From the NCBI GenBank assembly GCA_039654915.1, contig JBDJPA010000011.1, positions 1 to 64,000 on the forward strand: a stretch of DNA of 64,000 nt. The letters are read 5' to 3'. The notes under the pieces are model-generated. The model had not been told where the DNA came from, made no database searches, and worked only from the letters and a program-made list of their open reading frames with translations. Each line of letters starts with the position of its first letter. The stretch's first letter is position 1. Below, piece after piece: positions 36,118-46,400 of the stretch. The position numbers and the translations under genes are program-made. This DNA comes from Aquilaria yunnanensis (Eukaryota; Streptophyta; Magnoliopsida; Malvales; Thymelaeaceae).

Positions 36118-36666
36118 CTATAAGTCGGGGATTTGCTTCCCATCCAGTTTTCTCACAAACTGGCGAACAGGGTCATTAAAAGTTAGATTTCCAAGACTGT
36201 AACGATCCTGTTCTTTACGGAAAGTCCACCATAAATCCATAATTTCCCATTACACTATTTCACAAGGATGTGTTTCAAAAGTTAATAGGATATCATCCAA
36301 AGATTCCTTACGCAGGCCATTCTTGATGAATTTTCTTTTATCTTCATGATTTCTGGAGATGTATCCTAAAAAGCGACATTTAGTATTACAATTCCATCGT
36401 CCACATTTATGACAGACACCTAGCCTCTTTGCTCTTCGCTTTTTGGCATAAGCGCTTTTACCAAAGCCGGGCATACGGGGAAAGAACGCTTCTGGAACTT
36501 CACCAGCTGAACGAACCTTAGCTTCAATTAGCCACCGCACATTGTCAGGAATGCCTTTGTGCATAAAGACTCTAATCCTTTCACATCTAGCTTGGTAAAT
36601 CATTTTAAGAACATTTATTGGGATGGAAGGAAAGTATTTTCGCATGGCGGAAAGAGTAGAATCCAT
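36118..36666 (-). pseudogene. Cysteine-motif basic protein, copy 2, truncated by a premature stop
   Basis: Homologous to the other copies across its full length, but an in-frame TAA at about 36250-36252 ends the protein after 138 residues; in the paralogues this place codes for Gln. The frame stays open beyond it to the normal end (RYSLGNLTFNDPVRQFVRKL, stop at 36118). The basic block SAYAKKRRAKRLG and cysteine cluster (CHKCGRWNCNTKC) lie before the stop, so the shortened product would keep the presumed nucleic-acid-binding part. Whether it still works is unknown. Confidence 0.7.
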
Positions 36667-36786
36667 TGATAAAAGAAGAATTTGAGAGAAGAGATGAAGA
36701 AATCAGTTATTGTAGGAAACTGAAATAACCGATTATGAGAGTCAGAGAGTATTGCATCCGCTACTTAACCGGAAAGAAGAACACGC

Positions 36787-36794
36787 ATTTATAG
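36787..36794 (-). promoter_or_regulatory. TATA-like box of cysteine-motif gene copy 2
   Basis: CTATAAAT on the minus strand, about 120 bases before the start codon at 36666. The preceding TTTCATCG context matches copies 1 and 3. Confidence 0.5.
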
Positions 36795-36942
36795 CGATGA
36801 AAGGATAACGTGTTAATTACGCTTACAGGAACAAGTATATTATTGTCAAAAGAAAAGACAAATGACAGCTTATATGTACAGGAATCATGACCGTGGCTCT
36901 CATCTTCCCCTGATTTATGTCCAGTAATGGCTTCAATGCCAT

Positions 36943-37491
36943 CTATAAGTCGGGGATTTGCTTCCCATCCAGTTTTCTTACAAACTGACAAACAGGATCG
37001 TTTAAAGTCACATTCCCAAGACTGTAACGGTTTCGTTCTTTATGGTAAGTCCTCCATAAACTGATAATTTCACCTTGCACTTTTCCACAAGAATGCGTTT
37101 CAAGAGTCTCTCGGATATCTTCCAGAGATTCCTTACGCAGGCCATTCTTAATGAATTTTCTTTTATCTTCACGATTTATGGAGATGTATCCTAAAGAGCG
37201 ACATTTAGTAATACAATTCCATCGCCCACATTTATAACACACGCCTAGTCTCTTTGCTCTTCGCCTTTTGGCATAACGGCTTTTACCTAAACCGGGCATG
37301 CGGGGCATAAATGCATCTGGAACTTCACCCGCCAGACGGACCTTAGCTTCAATTATCCACTGCACATTATCAGGAATGCCTTTGCGTGTAAAAACTCTGA
37401 TTCTTTCACATCTAGCAAGGTAGATCTTTTTAAGGACTTTTATTGGAAAGGAAGGAAAGTATTTTCGCAGTGCAGAAAGAGTAGAATCCAT
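36943..37491 (-). CDS. Cysteine-motif basic protein, copy 3 (carlavirus NABP-like)
   Basis: Intact 182 residues. Same design as copy 1: LSALRKYFPSFPIKVLKKIY at the N-terminus, SRYAKRRRAKRLG (71-83), then CYKCGRWNCITKC giving Cys85-X2-Cys88-X4-Cys93-X3-Cys97, and the C-terminal NDPVCQFVRKLDGKQIPDL. The basic block is even richer in arginine than in copy 1. Start codons of the four copies lie 765-825 bases apart, so the gene was amplified together with its promoter and leader. Its TATA-like box is at 37572-37579. Confidence 0.75.
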   Translation of the reverse strand: MDSTLSALRKYFPSFPIKVLKKIYLARCERIRVFTRKGIPDNVQWIIEAKVRLAGEVPDAFMPRMPGLGKSRYAKRRRAKRLGVCYKCGRWNCITKCRSLGYISINREDKRKFIKNGLRKESLEDIRETLETHSCGKVQGEIISLWRTYHKERNRYSLGNVTLNDPVCQFVRKLDGKQIPDL

Positions 37492-37571
37492 TGATGAGAG
37501 AAGAATTTGAGAGAAGAGGGAAATGAATCAGTTATTGAAGGAAACTTAGATAACCGACTGGAAGAACATGC

Positions 37572-37579
37572 ATTTATAG
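37572..37579 (-). promoter_or_regulatory. TATA-like box of cysteine-motif gene copy 3
   Basis: CTATAAAT on the minus strand, about 85 bases before the start codon at 37491, in the same context as the boxes of copies 1 and 2. Confidence 0.55.
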
Positions 37580-37737
37580 CGATGAAATGGATAACGTGTC
37601 GATTACACTTACGGGAGCAAATACATTATTAAAAGAAAAATGGAAAATTTTAAATATGATAAATTGTATGTACAGTGATTGTGACTGTGGCTCACATCTT
37701 CCACTGGTTTTACGTCCAGTAACGGGATTAATGGCTT

Positions 37738-38286
37738 CTATGAGTCGAGGATTTGCTTCCCATCCAGTTTTCTTACAAGCTGACAAATAGGGTCGTTTAA
37801 CGTCAGATTCCCGGGACTGTATCGTTCTCGTTCTTCATGAAAAATGCTCCATAAATCGAGAAGTTCACGTTGCACGGATCCACAAGAATGCGTCTCAAGA
37901 GTCAATTGGATATCATCCAATGAGTCCTTACTCAGGCCATTCTTAATGAATCGTATTTTATCTTCTCGATTATCAGAGATCATCCCTAAAGAACGACATT
38001 TAGTATTACAGGTCCAGCGTCCGCATTTATGACAGACGCCTAGTCTCCTCGCTCTTCGCTTTTTGGCATAAGAGCTTTTGCCTACACCAGGCATGTGAGA
38101 CACAAATGCCTCTGGGATTTCACCTGCCAGACGAACCTTAGCTTCAATTAACCACCGCACATCTTCAGGGATTCCTTTATGCATCAGAGCTCTTAATCGT
38201 TCACAGCGAACTTGGTAGATCTTTTTGAGGATGTTCATTGGGAGAGAAGGAAAATATTTTCGCAAGGCAGAAAAAGTAGGATCCAT
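37738..38286 (-). CDS. Cysteine-motif basic protein, copy 4 (carlavirus NABP-like), first of the array
   Basis: Intact 182 residues, start at 38286 (MDPTFSALRKYFPSLPMNIL). Basic block SSYAKKRRARRLG, then CHKCGRWTCNTKC with the same cysteine spacing as the other copies, and NDPICQLVRKLDGKQILDS at the end. It is the copy nearest to the integrase end and the most diverged in the middle (MPGVGKSS instead of MPGFGKSA). Its upstream region shares the CCGC-CTTAACCGGAAA block with copy 2, but I see no clear TATA box, so it may use another promoter or the retroelement transcript. Confidence 0.75.
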   Translation of the reverse strand: MDPTFSALRKYFPSLPMNILKKIYQVRCERLRALMHKGIPEDVRWLIEAKVRLAGEIPEAFVSHMPGVGKSSYAKKRRARRLGVCHKCGRWTCNTKCRSLGMISDNREDKIRFIKNGLSKDSLDDIQLTLETHSCGSVQRELLDLWSIFHEERERYSPGNLTLNDPICQLVRKLDGKQILDS

Positions 38287-39581
38287 TTTCTAGGAGAAAG
38301 TAAAAGAAAGGAGGGAGGAAATGATCAGTTATTATGGGCAACTGAGAGAACCGACTTGAGAGTCACGGAGTACCGTATCCGCCGCTTAACCGGAAAAGTG
38401 AATCCTACTTTATTTTGATGTGATAGATATTCCATCCAGCTGACGTCGATTCAGTCCTTGATTATTGAATCCATTGTCCACTTTTGACGAATTTTCAACG
38501 ACAATATTTCTTGATGTCTGCCTTATCTTTGACGATAGTTATCACTCATCTTGGATGCTGCTAAGCTGGCATCAATTCTGTTCTTTTAGGTGTAGCCTCA
38601 ATTGCCAGGCTTTTGACGATATTGTATGCTTTATCCTTGGATTCCTGATGGGGCTGGGTCCAGCGTATTAGCTATGCGTCCAATTAGTAAGAGCTGATGT
38701 CATTAAGATCTCAGCTTATACTGCTGCAATCATGCTGCGGACATGCTTTTCATTTGATCCCTGTTATGTAAAAGTCATGCATGCATGATGTGAAATGCAT
38801 GAATGCAAGGCATGTGTAATTGATGGTTTTTTTTTTTTTTTGAATCTAGCTCTTCATGTCTTTGCTTTACTTTACTGGATCTTCTTTGTGATTCCCTTCT
38901 CGGACTATTATTGAATCTCTTTATGCTTTCCAGCTGTTGTCCATTGTCTCAAAAGCCCAACTTTGTTCAAAAATCCTCTTTCCTTGCCTTATTTTTGAAT
39001 TTTGACCTCAATTTTCTTTAATGCCCGCCTCATATTTTATGCTTCTCTGGATAATTGTCCCTGTTGAAATATTCGTGAGCATGATTCTTTCCTGCTGACA
39101 TAGACATGTTAAGACTTCTGAAATGATCATTCAGGCTACCACCAAGGCTATCTCCCAAAGATTTGTTACTCCTTCTTCTTTGTTAGCCTATGTTCTGTGC
39201 TGCTCGCAAAGCAGGACCTCAATCTTACCTGTTTTAATTCACAAAGCTTATCAAAGTAATCTACGGTCTTTGTTTTTTTCTAAGTTTTAATTATTACTAT
39301 TCTTCCTTCAAAAGTCACAATTTATTGCACACTTAAGGCTAGTAGGAATGTGAGATTTGAAGGAAAAGAACTGGATAGAAGCGACTTTAGCATTTTGAAC
39401 GTGAGAATCTAAGGTAAGTTAAAGAGAATTGGCTTTTATTTATGGGTAAAAGAATATGAAAATCTTGGGTACAGATAGATAATGAAAGTGTAAGGGAAGA
39501 AAGCTCTCTTTGACAACTTTGATCAAATAAACTTTGGTAACCCTGTATCCACTTCTCCCCTTCTGTTCGAAAATTTCTTCA
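38287..39581. other. Spacer between integrase and the accessory genes
   Basis: No supported gene in 1.3 kb. Contains a CATGCATG-rich stretch (38775-38800) resembling RY elements of plant promoters and a poly-T run (38826-38840). It may hold the promoter of accessory copy 4. Confidence 0.4.
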
Positions 39582-42500
39582 TTATGCAAAGTATTTCTTT
39601 ACTGCATCCAAATTTACTGGCTTTAGTAATTCTCGTCCATCCATTTCTGTCAGAATTAGTGCCCCTCCTGAAAATGCTTTCTTCACGACATATGGCCCGT
39701 CATAATTTGGTGTCCATTTTCCTCTTGAATCATGTTGCATGGGTAAAATTTTCTTGAGCACTATGTCACCTTCGTGAAATTGTCGTGGGCGAACCTTTTT
39801 GTTGTAAGCACGAATCATCCTTCTTTGATAAAGTTGCCCATGGCAGAGGGCTATCATTCTTCTTTCATCAATTAGATTTAATTGCTCGTATCTAGCTTTG
39901 ACCCATTCTGCTTCTCCTAATTGAGTATCCATTAGTACCCTTAATGAAGGAATTTCAACTTCGATGGGCAATACAGCCTCCATACCGTATACCAGAGAAA
40001 AAGGTGTTGCTCCAGTAGAAGTACGGGTAGAAGTTCTATAAGCATGCAGTGCAAAAGGTAACATCTCATGCCAGTCCTTGTAAGTGACGATCATCTTTTC
40101 AACAATTCTCTTGATATTTTTATTGGCCGCTTCTACTGCACCATTCATCATCGGTCGATAAGGTGCTGAATTGAGATGCTTGATTTTGAATTGCCGGCAT
40201 AAAGTCTGCATCATTGCATTATTCAGGTTCGTGGCATTGTCTGAGATGATACACTCTGGCGGTCCATAGCGACAAATGATTTCTTTCTTAATGAACCGGC
40301 ATACCACCTTTTGAGTTACGCTTGCATAAGACACAGCTTCTACCCATTTAGTAAAGTAGTCAATTGCAACTAGGATGAATTTGTGACCATTGGAAGCTTT
40401 AGGGGTAATCGCTCCAATAACATCGATTCCCCACATGGCAAAAGGCCAAGGTATTGCTGTTACATTAAGAGGAACAGGTGGAGCTTGGATCTTGTTGGCA
40501 TATATTTGGCATTTGTGACATTTTCTTACGTGATTGACGCAATCACTTTCCAATGTGAGCCAATAGTAACCAGCCCTCATTATTTGTCTTGCCATGGTAT
40601 GACCACTAGTGTGTGCTCCACATATTCCAGAATGAACTTCTTCCATGATCTTTCGTGCTTCATGAGTATCTACACAGCGAAGTAGCATCGAGTCTGGGGT
40701 TTTCTTGTAAAGTATGTCTAGGTTTAAAAGAAAACCCATTGACAATCTTCGTAGAAATTTCTTGTCATTTTCTGATACTTCTGGTGGATATACTCTTTCT
40801 TGGAGGTATTTCTTGATATCGTGATACCAAGGCTTTCCATCCAATTCTTCTTCGATGCTCATGCAATAAGCTGGAGAATCTATTATTCTCATCTCGAACA
40901 CAGGAGTATGCTCGGGGTCACTGATCTTGTACATAACAGCCAAAGTAGCTAAAGCATCCGGTATTTGATTATCTTCCCTTGGAAGATGATGGAAGCTTAT
41001 ACTGTTGAATTTTTGAGCCAAGTCTAGTATGAGCTTTTGGTAAGGGATCAATTTTGAATCCCTTGTCTCCCATTCTCCGTTGATTTGATATATGACTAAT
41101 GCGGAATCCCCATAAACTCGGAGATCTCGCACTTTCAATTCCAGTGCCATTTGGAGTCCCATAGCACATGCCTCATACTCTACTATATTGTTGGTACAAG
41201 GAAATGTAATTTTTGCTGTAAGAGGGAATTGCTCTCCACTTGGAGAGATGAGCATGGCTCCAATCCCTTGTCCCAAAGCATTAGATGCTCCATCGAATGC
41301 CATTTTCCATGTTTCATCATCTTTAGAGACTTCTTGTTCTATTGTCATTATATCTCCATCAGGAAACTCCATTTTCATTGGCTTATAATCATCCAATGCT
41401 CTATCAGCCAGATATTCAGCAATCACACTCCCTTTTACAGCCTTTTGGGTGACATACTGTATGTCGTATTCAGACAACAGCATTTGCCATTTTGCGATCC
41501 TGCCTGATAAAGCTGGTTTTTCAAAAATGTACTTAATGGGATCAGTCTTGGAGATTAGCAATGTGGTGTTGTTGAGCATGTAGTGTCGTAGTCGGTGTGC
41601 TACCCATGCAAGGGCACAACAGGACTTTTCTACTATTGAGTATTTCGCTTCATATGTGGTAAGCTTCTTGCTCAAATAGTAAATTGCATGCTCTTTCTTG
41701 CCTGTCTCATCACGTTGACCTAATACGGATCCTAATGAAGAATCCTGTATGGATAAATATAGAATCAACGATTCTCCAGATCGGGGTGGTACCAAGACTG
41801 GTGGATTTGATAGATATTGCTTGATTTTCTCGAATGCTTCTTGGCATTCGTTATTCCACTCGATCGGATTGTTCTTCTTCAGTGATTTGAAAAGAGGTTC
41901 ACACTTGGATGTCAATTGTGAAATGAACCTTGCTATGAAGTTGATTCTGCCCAGAAAACTTCTTACTTGTTTTGGAGTCTTCGGGGGTTGCATTTCTTGT
42001 ATTGCTTTGACTTTACTCGGGTCAACTCGAATCCCATCCTTGCTGACCATGAAACCCAATAACTTTCCTGAAGAGGCTCCAAAAATACATTTGGCAGGAT
42101 TCAACTTCAGTTGATATTTGCGAAGTCTATCGAATAGTTTTCTTAGCACTTTTAGATGCCCCTTAGCAGTGAAAGTTTTGGCGATCATGTCGTCTACATA
42201 TACTTCAATTTCTTTATGCATCATGTCATGGAATAATGCAACCATGGCTCTTTGATATGTAGCACCAGCATTCTTTAACCCAAAAGGCATCACCTTGTAG
42301 TAGAAGGTACCCCAAAGGGTTATAAAGGCAGTTTTTATCATATCATCTGGATCAAGTTTGATTTGATTGTATCCAGAGAAGCCATCCATGAAGGAAAAAT
42401 AGGAGTTTCCTGCGGTATTATCCACCAGTGTATCAATGTGAGGAAGTGGGAAGTTATCTTTAGGACTGGCTTCGTTCAATGGCCGGTAGTCCTGACAAAC

Positions 42501-42980
42501 TCTTAGTTTCCCACTTTCTTTCTTTTCGACTGGAACAATGTTAACCACCCATTCTGTATATTCAGCGACCCCAAGGAATCCTGCATCCCACAGCTTTCGA
42601 ATCTCATCTTTCACTCTTAAGATTAGATCCGACTTTAATCTTCGTAACTTTTGTCTGACAGGCTTCGCCCCAGGTTTCAAGGGTATTTTGTGTAGTACTA
42701 TGTCTGAGCTTAAGCCAGGCATATCTTGGTATGACCAAGCAAACACATCCACATATTCTTTCAATAAATGGACTAATTCTTCTTTTTCTTCAGGAGGGAA
42801 TAAAGTGCCAATCTTGACTTCTTTTACATCCTGACTGTCTCCCAGGTTGAATACCTCAGTTGGTTCTTGACTTGTTGCCCTTTCTTTTTCATCTCGCTCA
42901 ATCATTTTTAATAGCTCAGGAGATACTTGAAGATCTTCGTCATCCGAGTCGGTAGTGTTTACAGGATTATCAAAGTTCAT
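39582..42980 (-). CDS. Ogre pol: reverse transcriptase, two RNase H domains, integrase
   Basis: Intact 1132-residue ORF. Reverse transcriptase at about 125-305 with D199 (MDGFSGYNQI), MPFGLKNAGATYQRAM and YVDD (261-264). Ty3-type RNase H at about 405-510 (DSSLGSVLGQ). A second, archaeal-like RNase H at about 557-690 (AFDGASNALG with D563, NNIVEYEA, GDSALV with D625), a Tat/Ogre mark. Integrase has an H-H-C-C finger (HSGICGAH ... CHKC, C821/C824) and D853, D914, E950 with the D,D35E spacing; no chromodomain. The frame is open upstream to a splice acceptor at 43011, so the first Met (42980) is probably not the true start and the domain is reached by splicing from gag-protease. Confidence 0.95.
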   Translation of the reverse strand: MNFDNPVNTTDSDDEDLQVSPELLKMIERDEKERATSQEPTEVFNLGDSQDVKEVKIGTLFPPEEKEELVHLLKEYVDVFAWSYQDMPGLSSDIVLHKIPLKPGAKPVRQKLRRLKSDLILRVKDEIRKLWDAGFLGVAEYTEWVVNIVPVEKKESGKLRVCQDYRPLNEASPKDNFPLPHIDTLVDNTAGNSYFSFMDGFSGYNQIKLDPDDMIKTAFITLWGTFYYKVMPFGLKNAGATYQRAMVALFHDMMHKEIEVYVDDMIAKTFTAKGHLKVLRKLFDRLRKYQLKLNPAKCIFGASSGKLLGFMVSKDGIRVDPSKVKAIQEMQPPKTPKQVRSFLGRINFIARFISQLTSKCEPLFKSLKKNNPIEWNNECQEAFEKIKQYLSNPPVLVPPRSGESLILYLSIQDSSLGSVLGQRDETGKKEHAIYYLSKKLTTYEAKYSIVEKSCCALAWVAHRLRHYMLNNTTLLISKTDPIKYIFEKPALSGRIAKWQMLLSEYDIQYVTQKAVKGSVIAEYLADRALDDYKPMKMEFPDGDIMTIEQEVSKDDETWKMAFDGASNALGQGIGAMLISPSGEQFPLTAKITFPCTNNIVEYEACAMGLQMALELKVRDLRVYGDSALVIYQINGEWETRDSKLIPYQKLILDLAQKFNSISFHHLPREDNQIPDALATLAVMYKISDPEHTPVFEMRIIDSPAYCMSIEEELDGKPWYHDIKKYLQERVYPPEVSENDKKFLRRLSMGFLLNLDILYKKTPDSMLLRCVDTHEARKIMEEVHSGICGAHTSGHTMARQIMRAGYYWLTLESDCVNHVRKCHKCQIYANKIQAPPVPLNVTAIPWPFAMWGIDVIGAITPKASNGHKFILVAIDYFTKWVEAVSYASVTQKVVCRFIKKEIICRYGPPECIISDNATNLNNAMMQTLCRQFKIKHLNSAPYRPMMNGAVEAANKNIKRIVEKMIVTYKDWHEMLPFALHAYRTSTRTSTGATPFSLVYGMEAVLPIEVEIPSLRVLMDTQLGEAEWVKARYEQLNLIDERRMIALCHGQLYQRRMIRAYNKKVRPRQFHEGDIVLKKILPMQHDSRGKWTPNYDGPYVVKKAFSGGALILTEMDGRELLKPVNLDAVKKYFA

Positions 42981-43011
42981 TCTTTCATTGTCATCAAAGA
43001 GAGTTTTGGGT

Positions 43012-43210
43012 CTGCATTATCCAGAGAGAAAAGAAAGAGAAGAAAAAAAAAATGGCACGAATGAGATGGATGCAAACTGGTACTTTATTTACAATGTGCA
43101 TAAATCACAACTTTATTGGAATAAAAAGCAATAACTAAAAGGTTCACTTAAACAAAGACTACACCCTATTGATTGAACCTTTCTTTAGGAGGTTTTTACT
43201 ATTAGATTAC
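43012..43210 (-). other. Ogre intron between protease and reverse transcriptase
   Basis: A donor GTAATC at 43210 and an acceptor after a strong pyrimidine tract (TTCTTTTCTCTCTGG then AATGCAG) at 43012 give a 199-bp GT-AG intron. Removing it would link the small protease-side reading frame (43211 and upstream) in phase to the pol frame. Spliced introns at this place are established for Ogre elements. A stop codon (TAA) lies just inside the intron. Confidence 0.8.
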
Positions 43211-43460
43211 TTTGGAAAGCTTTCGATTATAACAGGCAGTTCTATCGCCTCCCAATTGTTCAGCACATCCCGTGGGCCACAAGGTTGAACAAGCTCCTCC
43301 TCTTCAGGTGAATCGCTGATGATTGCCTGAATAGAAAGACTTTCAAAAGACTTGTTGATGTTGATAGTCAGCTTGCCTTCATTGTCATTTTTTGGAATGA
43401 GACCACCACTCACGAACGTTTCGGTGATTTCAGGGATATCCAGATTTCTTTCCTGGAGAG
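43211..43460 (-). CDS. Ogre protease-side exon end, in a shifted frame relative to gag-protease
   Basis: The reading frame NLDIPEITETFVSGGLIPKN to NNWEAIELPVII runs from about 43460 to the intron donor and is in phase with pol after splicing. It is out of phase with the gag-protease ORF, which overlaps it and stops at 43410. The change falls at about 43459-43463 and is best explained by loss of one base; a programmed frameshift is a weaker option because no slippery heptamer is seen. The segment bridges protease and reverse transcriptase. Confidence 0.65.
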
Positions 43461-46400
43461 GATGCCTGTTAATCGTGCAATCCTCTTTTCTCTTTTTTCA
43501 GCTATTGCCTTCATTTTATCATGTCTTGTCGGTGTGAAGCCTAGGCCGTATTTCCCTTCATTTGTGGTGATTTTCAATGGTTCTGTGATTCCTTGTAAAT
43601 CTTGTCCCAGTCCTAACCCCGGTGAGTATCCTCCTTTTATCATGAGTTTGGCAACCATGCGACTTGTTTTAGAGATGCTAGGAATGGGTTCTTCTCCATA
43701 TTCGCTGACATAAGCAGCATTGACAATCTCAAAAGACCTGAAGGAGCAATCAGGTATATTTTCATTGACTTCGACATATTGAGCATCCGCAGGTCTTGAT
43801 AGCAGGATGTCTTCTTCAGCGAAGACCGTGATTATCTTTCCTTCAATAATGAATTTCATTTTCTGGTGTAATGAAGAAGGAATTGCTCCGGCCATATGGA
43901 TCCATGGTCTTCCCAGCAGGCAGGTATAAGATGGACAAATATCCATGACTTGGAATGTGATGTGGAAAAGACAGGGACCAATCCCTATTGGTAGCTCTAT
44001 TTCTCCAACAACATCTCTCTTCGTTCCGTCAAATGCTCGAACAACAATATGACTGTTGTTGAGGTATGATGGGTCTAAACCAATCTTATGTAAGGTTTCG
44101 AGTGGCATTACATTTAGAGCTGACCCATTGTCGATAAGAACTCTGGCCATAATCCGATCTTTGTATTTAATCGAAATATGCAGAGCCTTAGAGTGACCCC
44201 TTCCTTCTGCTGGTATCTCATCGTCAGTGAATGTGATGAGATTTTGTGCCGTGATGTTGTTGACAAGGTGGTCAAAGTTGTTCACGGAGATATCTTGTTC
44301 AACATAAGCCTTATTCAGGACTTTGAGAAGAGCTTCTCGATGGGCATCAGAACTTAAGAGTAATGAAAGTATGGAGATCTTTGCTGGCAGACGGTTCAAC
44401 TGCTCCACGATACTGTATTCACTTTGCTTTATGAGTTTGAGAAACTCAGTAGCTTGTTCATCTGTTACTGCTCGAGGCATCTCTTGCTCTTTAGATGTGT
44501 TAATAGGTCCATTTGCTGGATCCGTAACATTCTTCTCTTGTTGGAGCTTGTTCATTTGCTCGGGAGAATAACACCGACCGCTTCTAGTCATGCCCCCAAC
44601 TTCTAACGGAGTTGATGTGATGTTAGAAGTATAGCCATAGTTCCATGGAACAGTTTTATCTGATTTGTACGGGAATGGCTTTGGAACTTGAATTCTTAAA
44701 GGCTTGAGAGCAGATTTTGAGATTGGAATGACTAGTGGTCTTGGCATGATATTGACTTCTTGTTCTTTAATTATCACATTCACGTCATCCTCTTTATCTG
44801 ACATAAAAACGATGATTTGGGAGGAGTCCATGAGACTTTGTAGACTTTTACGGAATTCTGGGCATTCTTGGATAGAATGACTCTTACTGTTATGAAAGTT
44901 GCACCACTCCTCATCCTCGACTTCTTTATTTCCAGAAGACTTTCCTATGATAATCCCTTCTTTCACAAGGCATGAATATACATGCTTAAGAGGGGTTATG
45001 ATATCATTGACTGTTTTCTTCATCGGCCAGTATTCTTCCATCATATTGACTGGTTTGGCTTGATGAGGAGGCAATGGATTATGAGTGACGTTTGGTTCAT
45101 CGGAAAAGTCCAACCACTTTGACTCAATTAATTGTTGGACTATACGCTTCAATGCTATGCAATTTTCCAGTCCGTGGCCCACGGTACCATCATGATATGG
45201 GCAATTTATGTTAGGGTCATACCACCTTGGATACGGGGGTTCCAATGGCCTTGTAGGAATTGGGCGAATAAGTTGACTTTCGATGAGTTTTGGATACAGC
45301 TCAGTATAAGTCATGGGAATTGGTGCGAAGATTTCTCTTGGTCTTGGTGCAGGTACTGGAGGAGTTGGAACAGGTGGCCGTAACTGATTAGGTCTGTTGG
45401 GAGGATAATTGTTGGGTCTATTGGGAAGATAATCATTGGGCCTATTGGGAGGATAATCATTGGGCCTATTGGTAGGATAATAATTGGGCTTATTGGTAGA
45501 ATAGGATAGGCGAGGTCCGGTGGCCACAGTACCCACGAAGGGAATCTCTCTTCCTCTTCCTATTTGTTGTATTTCTTCATCTTTTCTTCTGGAAGGTCCT
45601 CCTCTTTTCATAGGATCGCTAAAGGATTCAGTAATCTTCCCAGTCCTGATACCATGCTCGATCCTTTCTCCAGACATTACTACGTCGGAGAAGTTAGTTG
45701 CCGCATTGCCAATAAGTTTGTCATAATATGGGTATTTCAGTGTCTGGACAAACAAAGTGACCATTTCTCTTTCTGTCATGGGTGGCTGAACCTGTGCAGC
45801 TAAGTCCCTCCACCGCTGCGCATATTCCTTGAAAGTTTCTGGCTTTTTCTTCTCCATGTTTTGGAGAGTTTGGCGATCTGGAGCCAAGTCCATAACGTGT
45901 TTATAGTTGCCGATGAAGGCCTGAGCAAGGTCATTCCAAGTTTTTATGTTCCTTGGACCTTGGCTTAGATACCACTGTAATGCTGATTTTGTGAGACTTT
46001 CCTGAAAAAGTGCGATCCACACCTTTTCATCTTTTGTGAGTGGTTGTAGTCTCCTTAGGAACAATGTGATGTGAGTGATGGGATCACTCGTTCCATCGTA
46101 TTTCACGAAATCTGGCACCTTAAAATCTGAAGGGATTACGACGTCTGGCACTAAGCAGAGGTCATCCACCGAGAGAGATCCGAATATAGTGCCTCCTTCA
46201 ATGGCTCGCAGTCGCTTTTCTATTGTTTCGAGTTTTTGAGATTCTGCTTCTTCTTTTGGTAATGTCTTCTTCTCTTCCTGTACAGTGTCTTGTTTCAGGT
46301 GAACACTAGCAGACGGTCCTGATTCTTGAAACAGGTTTTCTTGGACTGAGACTCGTTGCGGGGTGAATCCCGGGGGATAAGTGGGATCTTGTACTTCTTT

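Noticed and set aside
40383..40685. Plus-strand ORFs across gag and pol (for example 40383-40685, 41151-41507, 41749-42114)
   Set aside because: Antisense shadows of the intact minus-strand polyprotein genes; none has a domain or promoter signal.
43440..43470. Programmed frameshift in gag-pol
   Set aside because: No slippery heptamer or clear downstream pseudoknot is visible; a single-base loss explains the data more simply, so only noted as an alternative.
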